DNA of 23,177 bases from Chloroflexota bacterium (lineage in GTDB: Bacteria > Chloroflexota > Limnocylindria > Limnocylindrales > CSP1-4). The stretch lies in assembly GCA_021786915.1 (NCBI GenBank), contig JAJYMP010000325.1:1-23177 (forward strand), read 5' to 3'. The position numbers and the translations under genes are program-made. Positions 1 to 7,521 of this stretch are shown one piece after another; positions within the stretch are counted from its first letter, which is position 1; each line of letters opens with the position of its first letter. The notes under the pieces were generated by a model. The model was not told the origin of the DNA. It worked only from the letters and a program-made list of their open reading frames with translations, and ran no database searches.

Positions 1-1212
1 GAGCGCGACATCGCCGGCTTCGGCGCCTCGGGGCGCAACGGCGCGTGGTGCGCGCCGGACCTCAACATCTCGATGGGCCGCCTCGCGAAGCTCCACGGCG
101 ATGACGCGGCGCGCCGGATGCAGCAGGCGACCTATGACGCGGTGGACGAGGTGGGCCGGGCAACCGCGGCCGAGGGCATCGACGCCGGGTTCCACAAGGG
201 CGGCGAGATCATCGTGGCGCGCGGGCCGCAGGGCGTGCCGTCGCTCGAAGACTCGCTCGAGGAGTATCGGCGCTTCGGCTTCGGCGACCGCTACCGGATC
301 GTCGGCGGCGACGAGCTCGCGCCCCGGATCCGCATCGCGGGCACGGTCAAGGCGCTCGTGTCCGACGATGCGGCGGTCGTCCATCCCGGGCGCCTCACGC
401 GGGGGCTGGCCCGCCTGCTCGAGCGCGGCGGCGTCCGGATCGTCGAGGGCACCCCCGTCACGAACATCCGCCTGAAGGACCGGTCCGGCAAGGCCGCCCT
501 CGTCACGCCGACGGGGGACGTCCGGGCGCCGGTCATCGTGGCCGCGGGCGAGGCGTACCTCTCCGGGCTCGAGCAGTTCCACCGCCAGCTCGTCCCGCTG
601 TGGTCGCTCATCGTGCTGACCGAGCCGATCAGCCAGGAGGCGTGGGCCGAGATCGGCTGGCAGGGCAGGGAAGTCGTGGCCTCGACGCGGCTCTCGATCG
701 ACTACCTCTCGCGCACCGAGGACGGCCGGATCCTGTTCGGGGGGCGGGGGGCACCGTACCGCTTCGGCTCGCCCATCAGGCTCGAGTACGACCTGCACGG
801 GCCGACCCATGAACGCCTCCGCGGCTTCGTCCGGGAGTGGTTCCCCTCGCTGCGGGATGTGCAGTTCACGCACGCCTGGGGCGGCCCGCTGGGGATGCCC
901 CGAGACTGGCATCCGACGATGGCGTTCGACCCGGCCACCGGCCTCGCCACGTCGCGCGGTTACATCGGCCACGGCGTGTCCACGACGAACCTCGGCGGGC
1001 GTGTCCTGACCGACCTGATCCTCGGCCACAAGACGCCGCTCACCGACCTGCCGCTGGTCAACCACCGCTCGCCCAACTGGGAGCCCGAGCCGTTGCGCTG
1101 GCTCGGCGTGCGGTACGCACAGTGGGCGATCGGGCGGCTCGACGACAAGATCAGCCGAACCGGCAAGCCGCCCAGCGGGAAGAGCCTCGCCGAGCGGATC
1201 GCGTCGCACTGA
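1..1212 (+). CDS. FAD-dependent amine oxidase (DAO/PuuB type), 5' truncated
   Basis: The frame is open from base 1, so the N-terminus with the GxGxxG dinucleotide motif lies outside the window. Visible at the start is the GFGASGRNGAW stretch, matching the second FAD-contact motif (GxSGRNGG) of the DAO family, especially gamma-glutamylputrescine oxidase-like proteins. The C-terminal part has the usual WGGPLGMPRDWHP and GYIGHGVSTTNLGGRVLTDL blocks, the last being the C-terminal FAD-binding segment. Such enzymes oxidise an amine or amino acid with FAD and O2 in the cytosol. The substrate cannot be read from sequence. About 404 residues are visible, so only some 30-50 are missing. An internal ATG at 73 is not the start, because conserved motif residues precede it. 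It converges on the GGDEF-like gene 25 bp downstream. Confidence 0.88.
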   Translation, partial: ERDIAGFGASGRNGAWCAPDLNISMGRLAKLHGDDAARRMQQATYDAVDEVGRATAAEGIDAGFHKGGEIIVARGPQGVPSLEDSLEEYRRFGFGDRYRIVGGDELAPRIRIAGTVKALVSDDAAVVHPGRLTRGLARLLERGGVRIVEGTPVTNIRLKDRSGKAALVTPTGDVRAPVIVAAGEAYLSGLEQFHRQLVPLWSLIVLTEPISQEAWAEIGWQGREVVASTRLSIDYLSRTEDGRILFGGRGAPYRFGSPIRLEYDLHGPTHERLRGFVREWFPSLRDVQFTHAWGGPLGMPRDWHPTMAFDPATGLATSRGYIGHGVSTTNLGGRVLTDLILGHKTPLTDLPLVNHRSPNWEPEPLRWLGVRYAQWAIGRLDDKISRTGKPPSGKSLAERIASH

Positions 1213-1213
1213 C

Positions 1214-1231
1214 GGGGCCGATCGGCGCCCC
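1214..1231. terminator. Hairpin between convergent genes
   Basis: GGGGC (1214-1218) and GCCCC (1227-1231) form a 5-bp GC stem, with a self-complementary CGATCG core in the loop. It lies in the 25-bp gap between two convergent stops. There is no T tract, so a bidirectional terminator role is inferred from position. Confidence 0.35.
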
Positions 1232-1237
1232 CCGGAC

Positions 1238-1720
1238 CTAGCGCAGCAGCTCCGTGATCATCCGGTGGTCCGCGCGCCGGACGGCCACGTCGGCCGACTC
1301 ACCCGAGACCGGGCTCGCCCAGCCGAAGGAGAGGCGCAGTGCGCCATCGAGCATCGGCAGCTTCGGCAGCACGGACTCACGGACGCGCTCGACGTAGTTG
1401 ACGGCCTCCACCTCGTCGGTCTCGGTCAGCACGACGCCCAGCCGCGCGACGCCGATCCGGAACACCAGGTCGCTCGTGCGCGACTCACGGCGCAGCGCCT
1501 GGGCCGCCTCGCGCAGGACGTGGCGCCCCGTGTCGTCGCCCAGGTCCTCGCCGAGCTCCATCACACCCTCGACCTCGAGCACGACGACCGTCAGCGGGCG
1601 GCCGTACCGGGCGCTGCGGGCCACCTCGGCGACAAGCACGCGCTGCCAGGCGTCGGGGCCGTCGAGACCGGTCAGCGCGTCCTTCCAGCCGACCGGCTGA
1701 GGTATGCCGCGGGTGTCCAT
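1238..1720 (-). CDS. Degenerate GGDEF-domain protein (probably inactive cyclase)
   Basis: The 160-residue protein is essentially one GGDEF domain with no transmembrane or sensor part. The DALTGLDG block (about 15-21) matches the DxLTGLxN entry motif of diguanylate cyclases, and DDTGRHVLREAAQALR (about 62-77) matches the G(D/H)xxLxxxA helix. The signature itself is lost: where FRxGGDEFxxLL is expected it reads FRIGVARLGVVL (88-98), and the metal-binding Asp region reads LEVEGVMEL. Catalysis is therefore unlikely, and a binding or regulatory role is inferred. The ATG at 1720 is chosen because AAGGGG (1731-1736) lies 10 nt upstream. ATGs at 1729 and 1804 are alternatives. It is monocistronic and convergent with the oxidase. 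Confidence 0.75.
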   Translation of the reverse strand: MDTRGIPQPVGWKDALTGLDGPDAWQRVLVAEVARSARYGRPLTVVVLEVEGVMELGEDLGDDTGRHVLREAAQALRRESRTSDLVFRIGVARLGVVLTETDEVEAVNYVERVRESVLPKLPMLDGALRLSFGWASPVSGESADVAVRRADHRMITELLR

Positions 1721-2024
1721 GAGGCGCATGCCCCTTCGTGCTTCGATGACGCGAGGCCGAGCCGACACGGGCTGACCGGCGGGTCGATGACGGACCGGCG
1801 CCATCCTCGGACGACTCGGAGCCGGGTGTCATCGCCCGGATGGGGGAGTCCTCCAGCCGATCGTCAGGGCGCGGAGCGTGGGCGGCGCGGGCGCGGGCGC
1901 TGCGTGGCGTGCGGCGCGGGGCGCGCGTCGCACGTTACGACGGCCTTGCGCATTCGTGGCGCATTCGCGTCGGCGCGGTGCGAACCTAGGTCGCGTCGCA
2001 GGTCATCACGGAGGAGCGCAGCGG
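1721..2024. other. Divergent intergenic region with a short direct repeat
   Basis: These 304 bp separate the GGDEF-like gene (minus) from the DUF429 gene (plus). GCGCATTCG occurs twice, at 1948-1956 and 1959-1967, so the copies are 11 bp apart, about one helical turn. I see no convincing -35/-10 pair and no further gene here. The open frames that cross it have no recognisable motifs. Confidence 0.45.
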
Positions 2025-3224
2025 GTGGCGAAGATGCGGGCGATCGGGGCCGACGGCTGTCGGGCCGGATGGGTGGTCGCCGCCGGCAACGTGGACCAGC
2101 GGGGCAGCATCGGCACCATCACGATCGCCGTCGTCACGGACTTCGCCTCGGTCCTGCGATTCCACGGGGACCGGATCGTCGTGGACATGCCCATCGGGCT
2201 GCCCGAGACGTGGGCTCCGGGCGGGCGGGTGTGCGACGTCGAGACCCGCGCCCTGCTGGGGCCGGGGCGGGGCTCGTCCGTGTTCCCGGGGCCGCCGCGC
2301 GCGTCCCTTGAGCTCGCCTCGTTCGACGACCCGCGTCGCGAGGACCTTGGGCTGACGCTGCAGTCGTGGCTGATCCTGCCCCGGATCCGCGAGGTCGACG
2401 CCGTCGTGGCGCCCGAGATGCAGGACCCCGCGAGCAAGACGTCGCCGGTCATCCTCGAGGGGCACCCCGAGTTGATCTTCGCGGATCTCGCCGGCGGCAG
2501 CCCGGTGGACGGGACGAAGCGCTCCGCGAAGGGCAGGCTCCGACGGCGTGTCCTGCTCGAGGCGGCCTTCGGTCGGCCGATCCCCGTCGTCGTGCCGGCC
2601 GGCGCCGACGAGGACGACCTGCTCGACGCGCTGGCCTGCCTGTGGGTCGCGGCCGCGCCCCGCGCGTCGCTGTCGGCGGTGCCCCGCGGCTTCGTCCCCC
2701 GCGACGGGCGCGGGCTTGCGATGCGGATCTGGCGGCGCGACGCCGCAGGTGAGGCGCCCGAGCGGAACCCCGCGGAGGAGACCGCGCTGCTGGACCGGAT
2801 CGTCGCGGCGCTGGGTCCGACGGGGAGCGTGCGGATTCGGCGCCGCAACGGCGCTGGGAGCCGGGGCCACGGCATCACGCTCGAGCACGATCGGGCCCGC
2901 GTGGCGGTCGAGGTGGACAGGACCACGGGGGTGGAGCGGCTGGCGCGCCATTGGGCTGCGCTGCGCGAGATGAACGACGGCCGGCGCCATCTGCTGGTCC
3001 ACCTCGTGCGGGCGCGGCGCGGCACCGGCGAGCTCGAGCGACTGGCGGCCTGGGACTTCCTCGCGGCGCGCATGGAGGACGACCTGGCGCGCACCGGACG
3101 ACGACGGCCCCGGGCCTGGGACGTCGTTCGCCTGGAGTGGGGCCCGGAGGCGACGGGCGACCCTGTCGAAGCCGTGGCCGGGCACCTGCGGCGCGTGCTC
3201 GACCTCGACCGGCCGGAGGACTGA
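2025..3224 (+). CDS. DUF429 family protein with extra C-terminal domain
   Basis: Residues 1 to about 245 match DUF429, a predicted RNase H-like nuclease family. Seen are the N-terminal strand IGADGCRAGWV, then VDMPIGLPE, the ILEGHPELIF block with its E-x-HPE motif, and DEDDLLDALAC near the end. These acidic and His residues are the usual conserved set of the family, whose substrate is unknown. About 150 more residues follow (about 250-399), with an EVDRTTGVERLARHW stretch and an Arg-rich end. I do not recognise this part; DUF429 proteins usually stop before it. The GTG at 2025 is favoured over the ATG at 2034 because GGAGGAG (2010-2016) lies 8 nt before it. The gene stands alone and converges on the GMC oxidoreductase. 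Confidence 0.82.
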   Translation: MAKMRAIGADGCRAGWVVAAGNVDQRGSIGTITIAVVTDFASVLRFHGDRIVVDMPIGLPETWAPGGRVCDVETRALLGPGRGSSVFPGPPRASLELASFDDPRREDLGLTLQSWLILPRIREVDAVVAPEMQDPASKTSPVILEGHPELIFADLAGGSPVDGTKRSAKGRLRRRVLLEAAFGRPIPVVVPAGADEDDLLDALACLWVAAAPRASLSAVPRGFVPRDGRGLAMRIWRRDAAGEAPERNPAEETALLDRIVAALGPTGSVRIRRRNGAGSRGHGITLEHDRARVAVEVDRTTGVERLARHWAALREMNDGRRHLLVHLVRARRGTGELERLAAWDFLAARMEDDLARTGRRRPRAWDVVRLEWGPEATGDPVEAVAGHLRRVLDLDRPED

Positions 3225-3268
3225 GCGGGGCAGCGGGCGGCTGAGCGAGGGCGCGGGCTCGCGGCCGC

Positions 3269-3290
3269 CGGTCGATGGGCTCGCCGACCG
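3269..3290. terminator. Hairpin between convergent genes
   Basis: CGGTCG (3269-3274) pairs with CGACCG (3285-3290) across a 10-nt loop, in the 87-bp gap between the stops of the DUF429 and GMC genes. No T tract follows, so a terminator role rests on position only. Confidence 0.3.
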
Positions 3291-3311
3291 CCACCGCGGC
3301 TACGCCGCCGG

Positions 3312-5201
3312 CTACCCCTCCGCGGCCATGCGCATCGCGGTCCGGTGCGCGAGCGCCATGAGCGAGAGCATGGGGTTCACGCCCGACGCCGTCGGCATCG
3401 CGGAGGCGTCGGTCACCCACACGCCAGGCGTTCCGTGGACCTGGCCGTCGGGGTCGGCGACCGACGTTCGCGGGTCCGTCCCGATCCGGCAGCTCGACAT
3501 CTGGTGTGCGCTGAACAGGAGGATCCGGTTCGCTGAGATCGACCGGCGGCCGAGCGCCTCGAGCCAGGGGTCGAAGGGCTGATCGTCGCGCCAGGTGTGG
3601 GGCGGCGTCACGAGCGGGACGATCTGGCGGGCGCCCGCCGCGCGGTGGACGCGTGCCAGCTCCACCGAGCCGCGCCGCAGCAGCTCGCGCTCCGGCGCGC
3701 CGGGCTGGTAGGCGATCGAGGTGCCGCCATCCCGGGCGACGGAGATCCGCCCGACGGTGCGGTCGCGGACGATCGCGAGGAACGCGGCGACGTGGTCGCA
3801 CCGCTCGAGGATCTCGCGATGGTCCGAGCTCGACCACCACGGGAACCCCGAGGCGATCAGCCCGGGGTGCGTGGGCGCGGCCTCCATCCGGAACCCGAAC
3901 GTGCCGTCCACCTCGCCGAACGCGTCGCTCACCACGCTCTGCGGCACGCCGGACCAGGGCGCGAGCGGCTCGTCGTACAGTCCGGCGATTGCCGCCACCG
4001 GGTGCATGTGCAGCGTCCGGCCCGCGGTCGACGAGGCGATCCCCGAGCGCAGCAGGACCACGGGTGACAGGATCGACCCGCCCGCGAGCGCCACCTGTCG
4101 CGCCCGGACCGTGACCTCGCCGCCCGGGACCCTCGCGACCACACCGGCCGCCTGCCCGCCCTCGAGCAGGATCCGGGCGACCTCGCTGCGGTCGAGGACC
4201 TCGGCACCGTTCGCGCACGCCTGGGCGAGGAAGGTCCGCAGCACCGACTGCTTGGCACCCCTCCGGCAGCCGACCGCGCACGGCCCGCAGTCGCCGCAGC
4301 CCCGCACGTTGCGCGGGATCGTCTGCCAGGGATGGCCCAGCGCGTCGAGCCCAGCCGCCAGCCGTCGGTTCGGGCCGTTCTGCTCGCTCTCGGCGGTCGT
4401 CACGCCCAGGGCGGCCTCGATCGCCTCGTAGTGGGCGTCGAAGTCGTCGCCCACGCCTGCGGCCCGCCACTCCTCGCGCACGGCGTCCGGCAGGCGCAGC
4501 GACGACGACCAGTTGACGACGGTCCCGCCGCCCACGGCCGAGCCCGCGCGGATCGAGATCCAGCGGTCGGTCGTGGCGGCCAGGCCGCGGTCGAGGAACA
4601 GCGCCGCCAGCCCGTCGAGCTCCGGCCCGCCGAACGACGCCTCCGGCACCATCGCGGCCCGCTCGAGCACGACGACCTTCTTGCCGGCCGCGGCCAGGAC
4701 CCCAGCCGCCACGCCGCCGCCGGCGCCAGAGCCGATGACCACCACGTCGGCGTCCACGGTCTCGCCGGCCTGGGGCGTGCGCACGTGGATGTCGCTCTGG
4801 CTGGGCGCGTCGGGCTCCGGCGGCACGAACCCAGTCCGGGCGCGCCAGGGCGAGTCCTCGATGCCGTAGGCGAGGAGCAGCGTGAGCCGCTTGAGGTCCT
4901 GGAAGGCGGTCCGCTTGAGCGCGATCGGCGAGTCGGCGAGGCTCCGCAGCCACGCCTCGCGCGCCTCCTGGCTCATCGCGCTGACCGCCTTCGGCCGACC
5001 GGTCAGCAGCAGGTTGCCGAGGGCCGAATCGGCAACCGAGAGGAGGATGTCGAGCTGCTGGCGGAGCGAGGGGCGGCCGAGCGCGTCCACCTCGGCGAGC
5101 AGTCGGCGATGAACGCCCAGCTGGCTGGCCGACGGCAGACCGTCGTGGGCGGGGACGAACGCGTCGACGATGGCGGCGAGGGCGTGGTCGCGGGAGCTCA
5201 T
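3312..5201 (-). CDS. GMC family oxidoreductase (long-chain-alcohol-oxidase-like)
   Basis: This 629-residue flavoprotein probably oxidises an alcohol or sterol-type substrate with FAD. Residues 1 to about 130 form the helical N-terminal region seen in fatty-alcohol-oxidase-like GMC proteins. VVVIGSGAGGG (154-163) is the FAD dinucleotide site and VVVLER (176-181) ends the Rossmann unit. AGSAVGGGTVVNWSSSLR is the GMC signature region. Four Cys in the pattern CxxCxxCxxxC (C302, C305, C308, C312) precede GAKQS. The C-terminal GMC domain has the catalytic His region FSAHQMSSCRIG and the Asn region ASGVNPMLS. The ATG at 5201 has no Shine-Dalgarno sequence, but TAGGCT lies 8 nt upstream, which suggests a leaderless mRNA. 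The gene is divergent from the PadR gene, a possible regulator of it. Confidence 0.88.
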   Translation of the reverse strand: MSSRDHALAAIVDAFVPAHDGLPSASQLGVHRRLLAEVDALGRPSLRQQLDILLSVADSALGNLLLTGRPKAVSAMSQEAREAWLRSLADSPIALKRTAFQDLKRLTLLLAYGIEDSPWRARTGFVPPEPDAPSQSDIHVRTPQAGETVDADVVVIGSGAGGGVAAGVLAAAGKKVVVLERAAMVPEASFGGPELDGLAALFLDRGLAATTDRWISIRAGSAVGGGTVVNWSSSLRLPDAVREEWRAAGVGDDFDAHYEAIEAALGVTTAESEQNGPNRRLAAGLDALGHPWQTIPRNVRGCGDCGPCAVGCRRGAKQSVLRTFLAQACANGAEVLDRSEVARILLEGGQAAGVVARVPGGEVTVRARQVALAGGSILSPVVLLRSGIASSTAGRTLHMHPVAAIAGLYDEPLAPWSGVPQSVVSDAFGEVDGTFGFRMEAAPTHPGLIASGFPWWSSSDHREILERCDHVAAFLAIVRDRTVGRISVARDGGTSIAYQPGAPERELLRRGSVELARVHRAAGARQIVPLVTPPHTWRDDQPFDPWLEALGRRSISANRILLFSAHQMSSCRIGTDPRTSVADPDGQVHGTPGVWVTDASAMPTASGVNPMLSLMALAHRTAMRMAAEG

Positions 5202-5209
5202 GGGCTGGC

Positions 5210-5215
5210 AGCCTA
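5210..5215 (-). promoter_or_regulatory. Putative -10 box of the GMC gene (leaderless)
   Basis: TAGGCT on the minus strand lies 8 nt before the ATG at 5201, with no ribosome-binding site between. This places transcription start at or next to the start codon. No -35 consensus is seen. Confidence 0.45.
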
Positions 5216-5320
5216 GCGCGTCGGCGGGGCGGCGTTCTGGCGGTCGCGCGGGACGGGGTCGGACGAGATGGCGCGATGGCGACTGGGCCGAACCAGCGTG
5301 CACGGACCCGCCCCGGCACC

Positions 5321-5326
5321 TATGCT
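5321..5326 (+). promoter_or_regulatory. Putative -10 box of the PadR gene (leaderless)
   Basis: TATGCT lies 8 nt before the ATG at 5335, the same layout as at the divergent GMC gene. No -35 consensus is seen. A GTGCAC palindrome at 5299-5304 overlaps the expected -35 position. Confidence 0.45.
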
Positions 5327-5334
5327 CGGGGCAC

Positions 5335-5862
5335 ATGGATGCAGCGAGCAAGCGGAATGAGCGCGAGATGGCGGCCGCCCCACCCGACGGGCTGATCGCG
5401 GTCCCGTCGGCCGACGCGGTTGAACCGCCCGACCCGCCGAGCCTGGGGCCGTCGCCGCTCGCGATCGCGTCGAACAGCGACGCGACGGGCACGCCCGTCC
5501 ACCGGGGCTGGGCGCCGATCGGCACGCACCACCGCTGGATGGAGCCGTTCGTGCTCGCGATGCTGGCCACGGGCTCGGCGCACGGGTACGCCATGCTGGG
5601 CGAGCTGCGCCAGCTGGGGATCACCAACGGCTCGGTGGACGTCGGACAGGTGTACCGCACGCTCCGCGACCTCGAGGTCGCCGGCCAGGTGCGCAGCACG
5701 TGGTCCACCGGCACCGGTCCCGCGCGCCGGGACTACCAGCTGACCGAGTCCGGGTTCGCGGCGCTCGACGAGTGGGCGGCGGTGATGAAGGAGCGCGCGC
5801 GGCTCGTCGCGGAGTTCGACGCGCGGTACCTCGAGTGGATCTCGACCCGACCACGATCCTGA
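5335..5862 (+). CDS. PadR family transcriptional regulator
   Basis: This is a DNA-binding repressor-type protein of 175 residues. A winged helix spans about 69-145: WMEPFVLAMLATGSAHGYAML is the PadR opening helix, and VDVGQVYRTLRDLEVAGQV is the recognition helix with the typical G-x-[LV]-Y-x-x-L-x-x-L pattern. GTGPARRDYQLTESG is the wing. A short C-terminal helix (about 145-170) would make the dimer. The first 65 or so residues are Pro/Ala-rich, look disordered and are longer than usual for the family. The start at 5335 rests on the -10 box just upstream; an ATG at 5368 is an alternative. It is followed after 18 bp by a membrane protein, so the two form an operon. PadR proteins often control an adjacent membrane protein gene. 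Confidence 0.88.
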   Translation: MDAASKRNEREMAAAPPDGLIAVPSADAVEPPDPPSLGPSPLAIASNSDATGTPVHRGWAPIGTHHRWMEPFVLAMLATGSAHGYAMLGELRQLGITNGSVDVGQVYRTLRDLEVAGQVRSTWSTGTGPARRDYQLTESGFAALDEWAAVMKERARLVAEFDARYLEWISTRPRS

Positions 5863-5880
5863 GTCGCAAGGGGGGAACGA

Positions 5881-6924
5881 ATGCGAACACTGGTCCACCG
5901 CAGGCAGGCTCGGCAGGCGGCGCCAGAGGCCCTCGGACCGGGATCGACCCTCGGCCCGCTGCTTGCCCGGCTCACCGCGCCGCTCACCTGGGTCGGCTGG
6001 CTCTCGCTGGGCGGGGCCGCGTTCATGCTCAGCCTCTGGGTCTGGGGCGGGGTGATCGGCGGCGTGCCCAGCGAACCCGGCCTGGACCTCAACCTAGCGG
6101 GCCTGGCCGTCCTGGGCCAGCTTGCGTCGCTGGCGACGATCTTGCTGCCCGCCGCACTCGAATTCGGGTACCCGCGCGTCGCGCGGCGCAACCCATGGCT
6201 GCTTCGGGGGACGCTGCTCATCGCCCTCGCGCTGCTCGCCCGGCCGCTCATCGCCTTCGTCCAGGACTGGGCCATGAACGCCCTGGTCCAGACGGGCGAC
6301 GGTGTCCAGTTCGACCAGTCCGACATCGCGTTCGCCGTCGTGCAGGCGCTGGCCCTCTCCGCCTCCCTCGTCCAGGCCTTGGGTGGGCTCGCGTTCCTGA
6401 GGGGACTGCTCTTGGCGGGTGCCCGTCCTCGGGATCCAGTGCTGGTGGCGTTCGCCCTCGCCGGGGTCGGCGTGTGGGTCGCCGCCCTCTTGCCATCGTT
6501 CGGCCAGCTCTGGGCGAGCGACCGCGCCCTCGTCAGCACGACGAACGTCCTCGGCATCCTGGTGGGTCTGTGCCACGCCGCCATCACGGGCGGGGTGGTC
6601 GCCGCCCTCCTGGCCGGCGCATTCCGGCGGCTGCAACCGCACCTCGGCTGGGCCCTCGGCGTCGCGACGGCCATCGCCATGGGGGTCGCGACGATCGCCG
6701 CACCTGCCCTGGTGCTCCTTGGGCCCTGGACACGTCCCGACGGCAGCCAGGACTACTGGCTCCCGACCGTCCTTGCAGTGCTCAACATCGTGTCGTCGCT
6801 GCTCCTCCTCGCCGCGTGTCTGGCCGGGATCGGGCGGGGCACCAAGGAGCGGCGCGTCGAGTGGCCGAGGCGGCGCACCTACGTGGTCACGGGCGACCGA
6901 AGGCTTCGGCCTGCCGGAAGCTAG
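5881..6924 (+). CDS. Eight-helix membrane protein, function unknown
   Basis: The 347-residue protein has about eight hydrophobic segments, near residues 36-60, 70-95, 106-127, 150-178, 186-208, 221-248, 255-281 and 292-318, then a basic cytosolic tail rich in Arg. I recognise no family motif. The start is well supported, with AAGGGGGG a few bases before the ATG. It lies 18 bp after the PadR gene, so it is probably co-transcribed and is a likely target of that repressor. A transport, permease-like or stress-resistance role is possible from this context but is not shown by the sequence. A large inverted repeat follows the stop. Confidence 0.8.
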   Translation: MRTLVHRRQARQAAPEALGPGSTLGPLLARLTAPLTWVGWLSLGGAAFMLSLWVWGGVIGGVPSEPGLDLNLAGLAVLGQLASLATILLPAALEFGYPRVARRNPWLLRGTLLIALALLARPLIAFVQDWAMNALVQTGDGVQFDQSDIAFAVVQALALSASLVQALGGLAFLRGLLLAGARPRDPVLVAFALAGVGVWVAALLPSFGQLWASDRALVSTTNVLGILVGLCHAAITGGVVAALLAGAFRRLQPHLGWALGVATAIAMGVATIAAPALVLLGPWTRPDGSQDYWLPTVLAVLNIVSSLLLLAACLAGIGRGTKERRVEWPRRRTYVVTGDRRLRPAGS

Positions 6925-6930
6925 GGACGA

Positions 6931-6970
6931 TCGGGCGCGAAGGTCACTTCATCGTCCGCCGCGCGCCCGA
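6931..6970. terminator. Inverted repeat between convergent genes
   Basis: TCGGGCGCG (6931-6939) and CGCGCCCGA (6962-6970) are perfect 9-bp arms separated by 22 nt. They lie just after the membrane protein stop and just after the stop of the minus-strand microprotein. The position fits a two-way terminator. There is no T tract and the loop is long. Confidence 0.4.
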
Positions 6971-6987
6971 CGCCAGCGCGGAGCGCG

Positions 6988-7086
6988 CTATGGCCCCCAA
7001 TTGGCGAACGCGAAGCTCAGCACCAGATACATGAAGAGCAGCGCCAGCGCGGTCGCCGCCACTGCGGTCACGATCAGGTCCCTCAC
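6988..7086 (-). CDS. Single-helix membrane microprotein (32 aa), coupled to receiver gene
   Basis: The GTG at 7086 overlaps the TGA of the receiver gene as GTGA, so translation is probably coupled. The product is 32 residues: MRDL, a hydrophobic run from about residue 5 to 28 (Ile, Val, Ala, Leu, Phe), then NWGP and a stop. It would be one membrane-spanning helix with a very short cytosolic end. No family is recognisable at this size. Its position directly after a receiver without an output domain suggests the two act together, for instance by membrane recruitment. That is inference. It could still be a chance frame, but the overlap, the clean helix and the stop before the inverted repeat support it. 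Confidence 0.5.
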   Translation of the reverse strand: MRDLIVTAVAATALALLFMYLVLSFAFANWGP

Positions 7087-7508
7087 CGTGGTGTGTCGGC
7101 GCCCGTGAAGACGGCCGCTCCTGTCGCGACCCGCTCGATCGCCTCGACGACGTCTCCCAGCTCGGAGCTCTTGAGGAGGTAGCCGGCGGCCCCGCGCTCG
7201 TGGGCAGCACGGAAGAGGCTCGGGTAGTCGTACGCCGAGAGCATCAGGAAGACCGGCCGCGGTCGCCCGGCGAAGTGCTCGAGGAGGCGAAGGCCGTCCA
7301 CGTTGCCGTCGAGCTGCACGTCACAGACCACGACGTCGGGGTCGAGCTCGACGATCAGGCGCTCGGCCGAGCCTCGGTCGCGGGCGGCGCCGACGAGGGT
7401 CATCGTCCCGCGATCGCTGACAGCCCGGCCGATGGCGTCGAGGACCGCAGGATGGTCGTCGATGGCCACGACCCGGATTGGCGGACGGACGATCTCTGGC
7501 TGAGTCAC
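7083..7508 (-). CDS. Stand-alone receiver (REC) response regulator
   Basis: The 141-residue protein is a CheY-like receiver of NarL-family type. The acidic pair D17/D18 (VVAIDDHP), phospho-acceptor D63 (VVVCDVQLDG), S91 (LMLSAYD) and K113 (GYLLKSS) are all present, so phosphorylation should work. In NarL proteins a LuxR helix-turn-helix follows the linker; here the protein ends 10 residues after the last receiver helix. It is either a single-domain signalling protein or a shortened regulator. The GTG at 7508 is chosen because TACCCT lies 6 nt upstream, suggesting a leaderless mRNA; the longer frame back to 7622 has no conserved residues. No kinase lies next to it. It is coupled to a 32-residue membrane protein. 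Confidence 0.82.
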   Translation of the reverse strand: MTQPEIVRPPIRVVAIDDHPAVLDAIGRAVSDRGTMTLVGAARDRGSAERLIVELDPDVVVCDVQLDGNVDGLRLLEHFAGRPRPVFLMLSAYDYPSLFRAAHERGAAGYLLKSSELGDVVEAIERVATGAAVFTGADTPR

Positions 7509-7514
7509 CGTATC

Positions 7515-7520
7515 AGGGTA
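7515..7520 (-). promoter_or_regulatory. Putative -10 box of the receiver gene (leaderless)
   Basis: TACCCT on the minus strand lies 6 nt before the GTG at 7508 and no Shine-Dalgarno sequence is present. Confidence 0.4.
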
Positions 7521-7521
7521 T

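Noticed and set aside
1484..1832. Minus-strand open frame of about 115 codons overlapping the GGDEF-like gene
   Set aside because: It is Arg/Gly/Pro-rich without motifs. The other register has the recognisable DALTGL and helix pattern and a ribosome-binding site.
2875..5319. Long open frame (about 800 codons) on the minus strand overlapping the GMC gene in another register
   Set aside because: Its product is Arg/Ala/Pro-rich with no motif. It is the out-of-frame shadow of the GMC gene in very GC-rich DNA, where stop codons are rare.
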